DNA of 64,000 nucleotides from Caryophanales bacterium UBA4855 (GCA_002399785.1 DHEH01000010.1:62001-126000); one strand, 5' to 3'; counted from the first letter of the stretch, positions 17,421-26,737 are shown. Numbers and translations are program-made. The notes: generated by a model from the letters alone, not told the origin.

Positions 17421-19310
17421 ATGGCAAAAGAAATTATATTAGGTATTGATTTAGGAACAACAAATTCAGTTGTTTCATATTTACAAAGCGATGGAACTGT
17501 TAAAGTCATTCCAAATCCAGAAGGAACAATGACTACTCCATCCGTTGTTGCTTTTAAAGCAAATGGTGAAGTTATAGTTGGAAACGCTGCAAAACGTCAA
17601 GCTATTACAAACCCTGATACTGTTAGTAGTATCAAAAGACACATGGGATCTGCTGATAAGGTTCATGTTAATTGTATAAACAAGGATTTTACTCCACAAG
17701 AAATTAGTGCTAAAGTTCTCGCTTATATGAAATCATATGCAGAAACAAATATTGGTCATCCAATTCAAAAGGCAGTTATTACTTGCCCTGCATATTTCAA
17801 CGATTCACAAAGACAAGCTACAAAAGATGCTGGTACAATTGCCGGTCTTGATGTAGTAAGAATTATTTCTGAACCAACAGCTGCCGCTTTAGCTTATGGT
17901 CTTGGAAAAAATAAGAGTGAAAAAGTCGCTGTTTTCGATCTTGGTGGTGGTACATTAGATGTTTCAATTCTTGATATTGGAGATGGAACATTTGAGGTTA
18001 TTTCAACTGCCGGTGATACAACTTTAGGCGGAGATGACTGGGATAATGTCGTTGCAAAATGGATTGAAGCTCAAATTAACGAACAATTTGGTGTAGATAT
18101 TAACGATAAGATGGCTCTTCAAAGATATAAAGATGCCGCTGAAAAGGCAAAAATTGAATTAAGTAGCTCAATGGAAACCACAATTTCTCTTCCATTTATT
18201 GGTATGAGTAAAAATGGTCCTATCAGCTATGAAGGCAAATTAACTAGAGCTAAATTTGAAGAAATTACAAAACATTTACTTGATAGATGTGAAAAACCTC
18301 TTCAAAAAGCTATTAGTGATGCAAAGATGTCTTATTCACAAATTGATGAAATATTATTAATTGGTGGATCAATCAGAATGCCAGCTGTTCAAGCTCTCGT
18401 AAGTAGAATTACTGGTAAAAAACCAAATTTAAGTGTCAACCCAGATGAAGCTGTTTCTATTGGTGCTTCATATCAAGGTGGTATCTTAAGTGGTGATGTT
18501 AAAGACGTTATTCTTCTTGATGTTACTCCATTAACACTTGGTATTGAAACTATGGGTTCAGTTATGACTCCATTAATTACTAGAAATACAACAATTCCTA
18601 CAACTAAATCACAAATCTTCTCAACTGCCGCTGATAATCAACCTGCCGTTGATATCGCAGTTTATCAAGGTGAACGTCCAATGGCACATGACAATAAATT
18701 ACTTGGTCACTTCCAATTGAGTGGAATTAAACCAGCTCCACGTGGAACTCCAAGAATTGAAGTTACATTTAATATAGATGTTAATGGTATTGTTAAAGTA
18801 AGCGCTAAGGATTTAGATACTCAAAAATCCCAAGAAATTACTATTAATGATAGTAATGGATTAAGCAAAGAAGAAATCGATAGAATGGTTAGAGAAGCTG
18901 AAACTAATAAAGAAGCTGATAACAAGAGAAAAGAAGAAATCGAATTAGTTAATAAAGCCGAATCTTATGTAGCCTCTATCAATCAAGGATTACAAGAAAA
19001 AGGTGCAACTCTTGATCCAAAACAAAAAGAAGAAACCGAAAAACTTAGAGATGAGATACAAAACGCAATTAAAAATAACGATTACGTTACATTAAAGAGT
19101 AAAATCGATGAACTTGAAAAAGCCGCTGCATATATGCAACAAGCTCAAGCTGCTCAAGGTGGCGCAACAGGTTCAACCGGTGCTAATGCTGGAAGTGGCG
19201 AAAATACAAATAACTCAGATGAATTTACTGACACAAATAACGCTTCTTCTAACGATAACAAGAAGAAAGATGATGATGTTATCGATGCAGACTTCACTGA
19301 TAAAAAGTAA
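17421..19310 (+). CDS. dnaK: Chaperone DnaK (Hsp70)
   Basis: ATP-driven chaperone. The 629 residues start IILGIDLGTTNSVVSYL. The nucleotide domain contains the phosphate-2 motif VAVFDLGGGTLDVSILD and the adenosine motif LIGGSIRMPAVQALV; the substrate domain contains TPLTLGIETMGSVMTPLI; and a Gly/Asn/Asp-rich tail ends in DDDVIDADF. The ribosome site AGGAGG is strong. A hairpin separates it from dnaJ. Confidence 0.99.
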   Translation: MAKEIILGIDLGTTNSVVSYLQSDGTVKVIPNPEGTMTTPSVVAFKANGEVIVGNAAKRQAITNPDTVSSIKRHMGSADKVHVNCINKDFTPQEISAKVLAYMKSYAETNIGHPIQKAVITCPAYFNDSQRQATKDAGTIAGLDVVRIISEPTAAALAYGLGKNKSEKVAVFDLGGGTLDVSILDIGDGTFEVISTAGDTTLGGDDWDNVVAKWIEAQINEQFGVDINDKMALQRYKDAAEKAKIELSSSMETTISLPFIGMSKNGPISYEGKLTRAKFEEITKHLLDRCEKPLQKAISDAKMSYSQIDEILLIGGSIRMPAVQALVSRITGKKPNLSVNPDEAVSIGASYQGGILSGDVKDVILLDVTPLTLGIETMGSVMTPLITRNTTIPTTKSQIFSTAADNQPAVDIAVYQGERPMAHDNKLLGHFQLSGIKPAPRGTPRIEVTFNIDVNGIVKVSAKDLDTQKSQEITINDSNGLSKEEIDRMVREAETNKEADNKRKEEIELVNKAESYVASINQGLQEKGATLDPKQKEETEKLRDEIQNAIKNNDYVTLKSKIDELEKAAAYMQQAQAAQGGATGSTGANAGSGENTNNSDEFTDTNNASSNDNKKKDDDVIDADFTDKK

Positions 19311-19335
19311 TTATTTAGTTAATTATTAGTAGAAT

Positions 19336-19366
19336 AATAGGAGAACGTCGTTGATGCTCTCCTATT
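19336..19366 (+). other. Hairpin between dnaK and dnaJ
   Basis: A 9-bp perfect stem (AATAGGAGA / TCTCCTATT) with a 13-nt loop. No T run follows, so it is more likely an mRNA processing or stability element than a terminator. It would allow different amounts of DnaK and DnaJ from one operon. Confidence 0.65.
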
Positions 19367-19391
19367 AGTATTTAGAAAGGAGCATTCTAAA

Positions 19392-20558
19392 ATGGCTCAA
19401 TCAAAAAGAGATTATTATGAGGTGCTTGGTATTGACAAAAGCGCTTCACAAGACGATATAAAGAAAGCGTATAGATCACTTGCAAAGAAGTATCATCCAG
19501 ACAATAAAGAAACTGGTGATGCCGAAAAATTTAAAGAAGCAACTGAAGCTTATAGTGTTTTAAGCGATGATAGTAAACGTAAAACTTACGATCAATTTGG
19601 TGCGGCAGCTTTCGATCAAACTGCTGGTGGTCAAAATCCATTCGCTGGTAGCGGATTTGATGGTTTTAACTTCAATTCCGATAGCGGTGATTTCGGGAAC
19701 TTAAACGATTTATTTAGACAAATGTTTGGTGGAGCTGGTTTCGGAGGTAGTTCTTCAAGTTACAGTCGTAACAGCCGTGGTGGCGCAAACCGTGGCGAAG
19801 ACACATTAATGAGAATCCGAATCAATTTTATGGATGCAATTAATGGAAAAACAGTCTCTATTCCGCTAACTTACGATGAAAAATGCACAGATTGTAATGG
19901 CACTGGAGCAAAAAATGGTACTGAATTTGAAACTTGCAGTACCTGTGGTGGTCATGGAAGAGTAATTTCTCAACAAAGAACAATTTTTGGCATAATGCAA
20001 CAAGAAACTGTATGTCCAGAATGTGGAGGAACAGGGAAAAAGATTAAGACTAAGTGTCCAACCTGCAATGGTGCTGGTTACTTTCATGTCAAAAAGAATG
20101 TCGACGTCACAATTCCAGCTGGAATAAATGATGGTCAACAAATTAGATTGCAAGGCAAAGGTGAGCGCGGAAGTAATGGTGGTCCTAACGGAGATTTATA
20201 CATCGAAATTGTCGTTCAAAACAATACATCATTTGTAAGAAAATCAAACGATATTTATATTGATATGGACGTCGATTTTGTTTCTTGTTGTTTGGGAGAT
20301 GAATTAACAGTTCCAACTGTATATGGTGATGTTGAATTAAAGATTCCTGCTGGCACTCAATCAGGTCAAACATTTAGATTAAAAAACAAGGGTGTTAAGG
20401 ATGTTCGTGGATCAACTTATGGCGATGAATACATAAAAATAAACGTAAAAATCCCAACATATATTAACGAAAAACAAAAGAAGGCACTTGAAGATTATAA
20501 AGCTGCAAGTGACAAAGACTCTTTCAAAGATAAATTTAAAAGAGCTTTTAAAAAATAG
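19392..20558 (+). CDS. dnaJ: Chaperone DnaJ (Hsp40, type I)
   Basis: Delivers substrates to DnaK and stimulates its ATPase. 388 residues: a J domain with KKYHPDNKETGD (HPD intact); a Gly/Phe/Ser-rich linker (about 75-135); four CxxCxGxG zinc repeats (CTDCNGTG, CSTCGGHG, CPECGGTG, CPTCNGAG); and the two C-terminal beta domains. It is the last gene of the heat-shock operon and is followed by a terminator. Confidence 0.98.
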   Translation: MAQSKRDYYEVLGIDKSASQDDIKKAYRSLAKKYHPDNKETGDAEKFKEATEAYSVLSDDSKRKTYDQFGAAAFDQTAGGQNPFAGSGFDGFNFNSDSGDFGNLNDLFRQMFGGAGFGGSSSSYSRNSRGGANRGEDTLMRIRINFMDAINGKTVSIPLTYDEKCTDCNGTGAKNGTEFETCSTCGGHGRVISQQRTIFGIMQQETVCPECGGTGKKIKTKCPTCNGAGYFHVKKNVDVTIPAGINDGQQIRLQGKGERGSNGGPNGDLYIEIVVQNNTSFVRKSNDIYIDMDVDFVSCCLGDELTVPTVYGDVELKIPAGTQSGQTFRLKNKGVKDVRGSTYGDEYIKINVKIPTYINEKQKKALEDYKAASDKDSFKDKFKRAFKK

Positions 20559-20562
20559 CGAG

Positions 20563-20590
20563 AAATGCACTAAAAATTGGTGCATTTTTT
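20563..20590 (+). terminator. Rho-independent terminator after dnaJ
   Basis: An 8-bp stem AAATGCAC / GTGCATTT followed by TTT. A TATAAT box for the next gene follows within a few bases (20593-20598). Confidence 0.8.
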
Positions 20591-20650
20591 GTTATAATAG
20601 ATTAACATAAGTATTATTAATATACTGAAAACGGAAGCAGAGGATTTATT

Positions 20651-21094
20651 ATGCCAAAATGTAAAAACTGTGGTGAAAATATTACTAAATTTGATAAAGA
20701 AATTTGTCCATATTGTGGATGCAAACATCCTTTAGATGAAGAAAGCGCTGAAACATGTGATGTTACTCAAACTATAGAAACAATGGAGAATACTGATCCA
20801 GATATTTCTTATGAAGTTCATAAAAAGAGTATTACGTCGATTCTAGGCTTGTTTTTAGGCATTGCTGGAGCTGATGCTTTCTATCTTGGTTTTATAAAAG
20901 AAGGTATTATTCGTTGTGTTTTATCAGTTACCGGATTAGGTTTAGCTTTTATTTTATTCTTTTTCGCTTTTCATTTATCAGTAGGATTATCAATTAGTTT
21001 TGCTTGCATGACAATTTATTTAATTTCAGTTATTGTTGGTTTAATTCTTATTTTTGTAAGAAAAAAAGATAAAAACGGAGTCTATTTAAGATAA
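20651..21094 (+). CDS. Zinc-ribbon TM2-domain membrane protein
   Basis: 147 residues. The N-terminus is a zinc ribbon (CKNCG and CPYCGCK), followed by an acidic linker. From about residue 60 a TM2-like domain starts with GLFLGIAGADAFYLGFIKEG, and two more hydrophobic stretches follow, so three or so membrane passes. Such proteins are common in Firmicutes but have no defined function. The gene has a weak ribosome site (AGAGGA) and is followed after 2 nt by rsmE, so the two probably form an operon. Confidence 0.75.
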   Translation: MPKCKNCGENITKFDKEICPYCGCKHPLDEESAETCDVTQTIETMENTDPDISYEVHKKSITSILGLFLGIAGADAFYLGFIKEGIIRCVLSVTGLGLAFILFFFAFHLSVGLSISFACMTIYLISVIVGLILIFVRKKDKNGVYLR

Positions 21095-21096
21095 TT

Positions 21097-21822
21097 ATGC
21101 AAAGATATTTTGCTACTTATGATTCAAATAATAATATAGTTTTTTTACCAGATGACATTTTTCATATGTCCCACGTAATGCGTATGAAACAAGGAGACAA
21201 AGTGGAAGTTAATTGTGATGGTGATTTATTTGTTGTCGAAATCGAGAGTTTTACACCATTTAAATTCTCCATATTAAACAAAATAATTGAAAATCATGAA
21301 TTAAATGGTTTTGTGAGGCTTCTTTATTGTCTTCCAAAAGGCGAAAAAACTGATTTAGTGATTCAAAAAGCTACCGAATTAGGAGTTGACGAAGTTGTTT
21401 TAATTAATTCAACTCGTTCAGTATCTAAAATAAACAACGATAACATCGACAAAAAAATTGTTAGATATAATAAAATCATTAAAGAAGCGAGTGAGCAATC
21501 AAAACGCAATAAGTTAATGAAACTTACTGATGTTATCACTTTTAAAGATCTTAAAAATTATCCTGGTGATTATAATTTTATTGCTTATGAAGCCACACAA
21601 AACAATTTAAACGATTTAAAAAATATTTTTTTGAATAATGATTTTACTAACAAAACTATTAATATAATTATCGGAGCTGAAGGCGGTTTAACTAAAGAAG
21701 AGGTGGATATTGCGATGAAACTTGGTTACACCGAAATAAGTTTAGGTAAACGAATTTTAAGAAGTGAGACAGCTTCTATATATATTTTGTCGTTAATATC
21801 TTTCTTTTTAGAGAGTAAATAA
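21097..21822 (+). CDS. rsmE: 16S rRNA m3U1498 methyltransferase
   Basis: SPOUT-class enzyme that methylates U1498 of 16S rRNA. 241 residues: an N-terminal PUA-like domain with HMSHVMRMKQGD, and a C-terminal knotted SAM domain with KATELGVDEVVLINSTRSV, IIGAEGGLTKEEVD and SLGKRILRSETAS, the family's signature knot residues. The usual partner prmA is not next to it. No separate ribosome site is seen, and translation is probably coupled to the upstream gene. Confidence 0.95.
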   Translation: MQRYFATYDSNNNIVFLPDDIFHMSHVMRMKQGDKVEVNCDGDLFVVEIESFTPFKFSILNKIIENHELNGFVRLLYCLPKGEKTDLVIQKATELGVDEVVLINSTRSVSKINNDNIDKKIVRYNKIIKEASEQSKRNKLMKLTDVITFKDLKNYPGDYNFIAYEATQNNLNDLKNIFLNNDFTNKTINIIIGAEGGLTKEEVDIAMKLGYTEISLGKRILRSETASIYILSLISFFLESK

Positions 21823-21823
21823 T

Positions 21824-22585
21824 ATGGGTGAATTATTTAAAGTATTAAAACAACATAGAGATACCAAGTTTATCAACAAATCTTCTGAACTTGAGTTTTT
21901 TTATAAAAATAGATTTTTGTTAAAAATGAATCAAATGGGTAGTAAATTATATGATTCTAGCGACTTATTTGACATTATTAAGGCTAATATTATTATAAAA
22001 GCTCTAAAAAATAAGGACGATATAGATCAAATTATTCATGAAGAATTAATTAATCATGGAAATTTAGGAGATCCATCCATTAAAGAGAATATTTCTGAAA
22101 AATTACTCGATTTACCATGCATTTTCTTTAATACTTACAAAGTTTATATTCCGTTTTTCAATCAACCAACAAATATTGTTTATAGTAGTGATTTTGAAAA
22201 ATTACAGGAAGAGCCATATAACTCGATTGATAAAAATTTTGTTCCTTTTACGGTCAATCCATTCGAAATTTATAATTCAAATCTTTTTGATTCGACTTTT
22301 ACCGAACTGATTAGGATTGATGAAGATTTAACTTCGGTAGCTTTTTATGATTATTCGTTTAATACTTTGTTTTTTATTAATAAACAAGGCAGTTTGGATG
22401 CCGCCATATATTTATTTGATAGACATATGAAACATCCAAGTAGGTCGAATGTTGTTGATAGATTAAGGCCGATTGTTAGTGCATATTACGACAATCGTTT
22501 AAACGATTTTGTTAATCTCATGTTTAGTAACGATTTAATAAGTTATAAATTATATAGAAAGATTTGTAAGGTGAAAAAATTATGA
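21824..22585 (+). CDS. Hypothetical protein, function not recognised
   Basis: 253 residues, soluble, with no signal peptide or membrane segment. I see no catalytic motif. The middle is rich in aromatic and Asn/Phe residues (NPFEIYNSNLFDSTF) and the C-terminus is basic (KLYRKICKVKKL). It sits 1 nt after rsmE and overlaps mtaB by 4 nt, so it is co-expressed with two RNA-modification enzymes; a role in translation is only a guess from position. Confidence 0.8.
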   Translation: MGELFKVLKQHRDTKFINKSSELEFFYKNRFLLKMNQMGSKLYDSSDLFDIIKANIIIKALKNKDDIDQIIHEELINHGNLGDPSIKENISEKLLDLPCIFFNTYKVYIPFFNQPTNIVYSSDFEKLQEEPYNSIDKNFVPFTVNPFEIYNSNLFDSTFTELIRIDEDLTSVAFYDYSFNTLFFINKQGSLDAAIYLFDRHMKHPSRSNVVDRLRPIVSAYYDNRLNDFVNLMFSNDLISYKLYRKICKVKKL

Positions 22586-23892
22586 CATTTTTAATAGATT
22601 TTCTTGGTTGCAAGGTTAATTCGTATGAAGTCGAGTGTATCGGTGATCTTTTAATTAAAAACGGGTATACCGAATGGGTCAAAAAACCATTTCAAAAAGA
22701 ACCAGACGTAGTAATCATAAATACTTGTGCTGTCACTGAAACAAGTACGGCAAAAGATAGAAAAATGATTCGTCAATATAGAAGACAATATAAAAAAGCC
22801 ATCCTAATCGTTATGGGTTGCTATTCTCAATACGACTATGATTTAATATCTGAAGAATTAAATGCAGATATCGTCTTAGGTACAGCTAATAGAGAAAAGA
22901 TAATCGAATATATCGAACAATTTAAAAAAGATAAAAAACCAATTATTGATCATGTTAAAAATAACGATATAAAAAAATATGAAGAATTAAACCTATTTTC
23001 GTCCTTATTAACAACTCGTGTTTACTTAAAAATACAAGATGGATGCGACAATTATTGTACCTATTGTTTAATTCCTTACATCAGAGGAAGATCGAGAAGT
23101 AGAAGTAAACCAGAGATTCTAAAAGAAGTAAAAATCTTAATTGCTTCAGGTTACAAAGAAATTATTTTGACCGGAATCGACATGTCCAGTTATGGTGAAG
23201 ATCTATATAAAGATTATGGTTTAAGCGATTTAATTGAAGATATTTTAAAAGACAATCCAGATTTATACCGTTTACGCATTTCTAGTCTTGAAGCTAGTAA
23301 AATTGATGATAAATTCATTAAATTATTAGAAAAATACCCAAATTTTGCTAATCATTTACATATTCCTCTCCAAAGCGCTTCAATTAATGTCTTAAAAAAG
23401 ATGAATAGACAATACGATATTAATGGTTTTAAAGATAAGATTGCAAAAATACGTAAAGTAAGACCAGATATATCAATTACAACTGATGTAATAGTGGGTT
23501 TTCCAACTGAATTAGATGATGATTTTAACGATACTTTTCAATTTTGTAAGAAAATAAAGTTTAGTAAGATTCATGTTTTCCCTTATTCGAGTCGTGAAGG
23601 AACAATTGCTAGTAAATATGTTTCAGATATTTCCGATTTTGATAAAAAAGTCCGTGTTACTAAATTAATTGCTTTAAGTGATGAATTAGAACTTAGTTAT
23701 AGTAAAAAATTTAACGGTAAAACAATGGAGTTTTTACTTGAAAAATATGACGAAAAAAAGAAAACATATCATTGTCATTCATCAAATCATCTTGAATATT
23801 TTTATAAAAGTGACCAAGCCAATCTTACTGGTAAAATAATTTCAATAAAATATGATTCTAATACTACATTTTTTGACATTGTCAAAAAGTAA
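22582..23892 (+). CDS. mtaB: tRNA t6A37 methylthiotransferase MtaB
   Basis: Radical SAM enzyme that adds a methylthio group to t6A at position 37 of tRNAs that read ANN codons. 436 residues: an N-terminal UPF0004 domain (FLGCKVNSYE, NTCAVTE, MGCYSQ, three Cys for one Fe-S cluster), then the radical SAM motif CDNYCTYCLIPYIRG, and a degenerate TRAM region at the C-terminus. The sequence fits MtaB (YqeV) better than MiaB or RimO because of the NSYEVECIGDLL start. The ribosome site is AAGGTG. Confidence 0.93.
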   Translation: MTFLIDFLGCKVNSYEVECIGDLLIKNGYTEWVKKPFQKEPDVVIINTCAVTETSTAKDRKMIRQYRRQYKKAILIVMGCYSQYDYDLISEELNADIVLGTANREKIIEYIEQFKKDKKPIIDHVKNNDIKKYEELNLFSSLLTTRVYLKIQDGCDNYCTYCLIPYIRGRSRSRSKPEILKEVKILIASGYKEIILTGIDMSSYGEDLYKDYGLSDLIEDILKDNPDLYRLRISSLEASKIDDKFIKLLEKYPNFANHLHIPLQSASINVLKKMNRQYDINGFKDKIAKIRKVRPDISITTDVIVGFPTELDDDFNDTFQFCKKIKFSKIHVFPYSSREGTIASKYVSDISDFDKKVRVTKLIALSDELELSYSKKFNGKTMEFLLEKYDEKKKTYHCHSSNHLEYFYKSDQANLTGKIISIKYDSNTTFFDIVKK

Positions 23893-23948
23893 ATAAGTCG
23901 ATGTAATCGAAATAATATAAACATTTTTTGAATATATCAAAAAACTAT

Positions 23949-23976
23949 TTGATTATCAAATTGTAAAGAATATAAT
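23949..23976 (+). promoter_or_regulatory. Promoter of rpmF
   Basis: TTGATT, a 16-bp spacer and TATAAT (23971-23976), followed by a short leader with AAGGAG. Confidence 0.7.
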
Positions 23977-24003
23977 AATAAAGCAAATAAAAGGAGATTT
24001 AAT

Positions 24004-24195
24004 ATGGCAGTCCCATTTAGAAGAACTAGTAAAACTACAAAAAGAATGAGAAGAACTCATTACAAACTCGAAGTTTCTGGAATTACAACTTGCCCACACT
24101 GTGGTGCAATGATCCATTCACATACAGTTTGCCCAAAATGTGGTTATTACGATGGCAAACAAGTAATTAAAGTTAGCGAAAAGAAAGCCGACTAA
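24004..24195 (+). CDS. rpmF: 50S ribosomal protein L32
   Basis: 63 residues starting MAVPFRRTSKTTKRMRRTH, with a zinc ribbon CPHCG...CPKCG, so this is the zinc-binding (C+) form. It has its own promoter, an AAGGAG site and a terminator. The frequent neighbour DUF177 (YceD) is absent. Confidence 0.97.
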   Translation: MAVPFRRTSKTTKRMRRTHYKLEVSGITTCPHCGAMIHSHTVCPKCGYYDGKQVIKVSEKKAD

Positions 24196-24211
24196 TTTAC
24201 TTAAAAAATCT

Positions 24212-24236
24212 AAGAAAGGCGCAAGCCTTTTTTTCT
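24212..24236 (+). terminator. Rho-independent terminator after rpmF
   Basis: The stem AAGAAAGGC / GCCTTTTTTTCTT with a GCAA tetraloop, followed by T-rich sequence. Confidence 0.85.
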
Positions 24237-24291
24237 TGCTTAAATTCAGTAAAAATAGTGAGAAATTCCAACATAAATTGTGTTCTTATAG

Positions 24292-24319
24292 TTGAATAAA
24301 AAAATACCAATATTATATA
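24292..24319 (+). promoter_or_regulatory. Probable promoter of the hydrogenase operon
   Basis: TTGAAT (24292-24297), a 16-bp spacer and TATATA (24314-24319), 35 nt before the hydC ATG. The leader holds an AGGAGG site. No convincing redox-regulator (Rex) operator is seen. Confidence 0.5.
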
Positions 24320-24354
24320 TTTAACTTGTTATTTTATACATAGGAGGCTCTACA

Positions 24355-24846
24355 ATGAAGCTACAAGCAAAAGCGGAAAAACTTATTAGAAGTATTTGTC
24401 AAGAATACAATAACGAACCTACACCTTTAATGATGATTTTATCCAAAATTCAAAAAGAATACGGATATATTCCTCTTGAAGTTCAAGAAATTATTAGTGA
24501 AGAAATTCACATACCAGTGAGTGATATTTATGGTGTTGTTACATTTTACTCATTCTTTTCTTTAAAACCAAAAGGAAAATATGTAATTGGCGTTTGCTTA
24601 GGTACTGCCTGTTACGTTAAAGGAAGCCAAACAATTATTGATAAATTTAGCGAAATATTAAAGATAAAAGCTGGAGAAACTACTCCTGATGGTTTATTTT
24701 CACTCGATGCTTTAAGATGTATCGGCGCTTGCGGTATTGCTCCTGCTATTAGTATTAATGGAAAAGTTTACCCAAAGGTTACAGCTAATAAAGTTATGAG
24801 CATCATTGATGAATACAAAAAATTAGTAGCGGAGGATGCACAATAA
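24355..24846 (+). CDS. hydC: NADH-linked [FeFe]-hydrogenase gamma subunit (NuoE-like 2Fe-2S)
   Basis: A 163-residue thioredoxin-fold 2Fe-2S subunit (NuoE/HndA type) of an NADH-dependent or electron-bifurcating hydrogenase. The four cluster cysteines are visible in GVCLGTACYVKG (two) and DALRCIGACGIAP (two). It appears intact, with a strong AGGAGG start, and its stop overlaps the next start by one base. It is the only one of the three hydrogenase genes that is not broken, so it probably has no partner to work with. Confidence 0.92.
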   Translation: MKLQAKAEKLIRSICQEYNNEPTPLMMILSKIQKEYGYIPLEVQEIISEEIHIPVSDIYGVVTFYSFFSLKPKGKYVIGVCLGTACYVKGSQTIIDKFSEILKIKAGETTPDGLFSLDALRCIGACGIAPAISINGKVYPKVTANKVMSIIDEYKKLVAEDAQ

Positions 24847-26486
24847 TGAGTACAACTATCAAAACACCTGAAGAATTAAGAATGAAAACGGAGCATTGCG
24901 CTTCATGTTTAAACAAAAAATTTCATTGTGAAAACGGAAAAAGAGCTATCGTTGTTTGTGGTGGAACTGGATGTATGTCATTCGATTCTCAAGAAATTAA
25001 AGAAAGATTAAGCAAAATTATTAAAGAAAAAGGCTTAGAAGAAAAAATAAGCGTAAATTTTGTTGAATGCTTTGGTTTTTGTTCGCAAGGTCCTTTTGTA
25101 AAGATTTTCCCTGAAGATACTTTATATCGTATGGTTCAAGTATCTGATGTCGATAAAATTATCGAACAAGATATTATTGGTGGAAAAGTTGTTGATGAAC
25201 TTTTATACATTGATCCAGTAACTAAAGAACACGTTCAAAAACAAGACGATATCAATTTTTATAAAAAACAAATGAGAATTGCTCTTCATGGTTGCGGAGT
25301 TATCAATCCTGAAGATATTAACGAGGCTTTAGGTTATCAAGGTTTAGAAGCTTTATTAAAAGTTTTAACAATAATGAAACCTCAAGATGTCATTGATGAA
25401 ATTTTGGCGAGCGGATTGAGAGGAAGAGGCGGCGGCGGATTCCCTGCTGGTAGAAAATGGCAATTTGCTCACGACCAAAAGAATGATAATAAATATGTTG
25501 TTTGTAATGGTTATGAAGGAGATCCAGGTGCTTTCATGGATAGATCAATTCTTGAAGGAAACCCACTCGATGTTATTGAAGGTATGATGATTGCAGGATA
25601 TGCTATCGGTGCTAAAAATGGTTATTTCTACGTTAGAGCCGAATATCCAATAGCTGTTAAAAGACTTCGAATTGCAATAAAAGAAATGGAAGACCTTGGC
25701 TTACTAGGTGATAACATCTTAGGAACCAATTTCTCATTTAGAGCTCATATAAGATTAGGAGCAGGTGCTTTCGTTTGTGGCGAAGAAACTGCATTATTAA
25801 ATTCAATTGAAGGTAAACGTGGTATGCCACGTCCAAGACCTCCATTTCCAGCCGTTAAAGGATTATGGGGTAGACCAACCATTATTAATAACGTAGAAAC
25901 TCTAGCAAATGTACCTCATATCATTAGAGAAGGAAGTAAAAAATTTGCTAGCATTGGTACTGAAAAATCTAAAGGAACAAAAGTTTTTGCTTTAAGTGGA
26001 AAAGTTAATAATGTTGGCTTAGTCGAAGTTCCAATGGGAACAACATTAAGAGAATTAATTTTTGATATCGGTGGAGGAATTCCAAACAATAAAGCCTTTA
26101 AAGCTATTCAAACTGGTGGCCCATCCGGCGGCTGTTTAACTATGGCTGATTTAAATACACCAATTGATTACGATAACTTAATTGCTGCTGGTTCTATGAT
26201 GGGATCAGGCGGAGCTATCGTTATGGATGAAGATAACTGTATGGTTGATGTCGCAAAATTCTATATGGAATTTATTTGTGATGAATCATGCGGAAAATGT
26301 TCTCCATGCAGAATCAGTACAAGAAGAATGCTTGAAATGTTAACTGATATTACCGAAGGAAGAGGAACCGAAGATACTTTATACCAACTTCAATATTTAG
26401 CTGAAGTTGTTAAGGGTGGCTCTTTATGTGGATTAGGTAAAACTTCAGCTAACCCAATTCTTTCAACCATGAAAAAATTTCCTTAA
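24846..26486 (+). CDS. hydB: [FeFe]-hydrogenase beta subunit (NuoF-like), truncated by a premature TAA
   Basis: Binds FMN and NAD(H) and passes electrons through Fe-S clusters. The open part has 546 residues: an N-terminal thioredoxin-like 2Fe-2S domain (about 10-120), then the NuoF core with GRGGGGFPAGRKW (FMN), NGYEGDPGAFMDR and GAGAFVCGEETALLNSIEG, and the SLBB and 4Fe-4S part with CGKCSPCR. After ...TMKKFP the frame hits TAA, yet the same frame continues at once with EYHQHVVDKK and a two-cluster ferredoxin domain up to 26723. The full protein would have about 625 residues. One base change (GAA to TAA) explains it. Confidence 0.9.
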   Translation: MSTTIKTPEELRMKTEHCASCLNKKFHCENGKRAIVVCGGTGCMSFDSQEIKERLSKIIKEKGLEEKISVNFVECFGFCSQGPFVKIFPEDTLYRMVQVSDVDKIIEQDIIGGKVVDELLYIDPVTKEHVQKQDDINFYKKQMRIALHGCGVINPEDINEALGYQGLEALLKVLTIMKPQDVIDEILASGLRGRGGGGFPAGRKWQFAHDQKNDNKYVVCNGYEGDPGAFMDRSILEGNPLDVIEGMMIAGYAIGAKNGYFYVRAEYPIAVKRLRIAIKEMEDLGLLGDNILGTNFSFRAHIRLGAGAFVCGEETALLNSIEGKRGMPRPRPPFPAVKGLWGRPTIINNVETLANVPHIIREGSKKFASIGTEKSKGTKVFALSGKVNNVGLVEVPMGTTLRELIFDIGGGIPNNKAFKAIQTGGPSGGCLTMADLNTPIDYDNLIAAGSMMGSGGAIVMDEDNCMVDVAKFYMEFICDESCGKCSPCRISTRRMLEMLTDITEGRGTEDTLYQLQYLAEVVKGGSLCGLGKTSANPILSTMKKFP

Positions 26487-26723
26487 GAATACCATCAACA
26501 CGTTGTTGATAAAAAATGTGCAGCACATGTTTGTAAGAATTTAATTTCTTTCCATATTGATGCTTATAAATGTAAAAAATGCTCGCTCTGTGCAAGAAAT
26601 TGTCCAGTTAATGCTATTACCGGTGAAATAGGTAAGGTTCCTTACGTTATTGATTCCGATAAATGTATTAAGTGTAGATTATGCTTCAGTAACTGCAAAT
26701 TTGGCGCAGTCATAAAAGATTAA
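26487..26723 (+). pseudogene. Detached C-terminal ferredoxin domain of hydB
   Basis: In frame with hydB directly after the TAA at 26484-26486, this stretch encodes a 2x[4Fe-4S] ferredoxin domain: CKKCSLCARNCP and CIKCRLCFSNC. Family members carry this domain fused at the C-terminus. It has no start codon or ribosome site of its own, so it is presumably untranslated unless the stop is read through. Confidence 0.88.
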
Positions 26724-26737
26724 GGAGGAAACAAAAA

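Noticed and set aside
24241..24354. Possible Rex (NADH-sensing) operator before hydC
   Set aside because: Only half-sites (TTAAC, GTGAG) are present, and no symmetric TTGTTA/TTAACA or TTGTGAA/TTCACAA pair with correct spacing is found.
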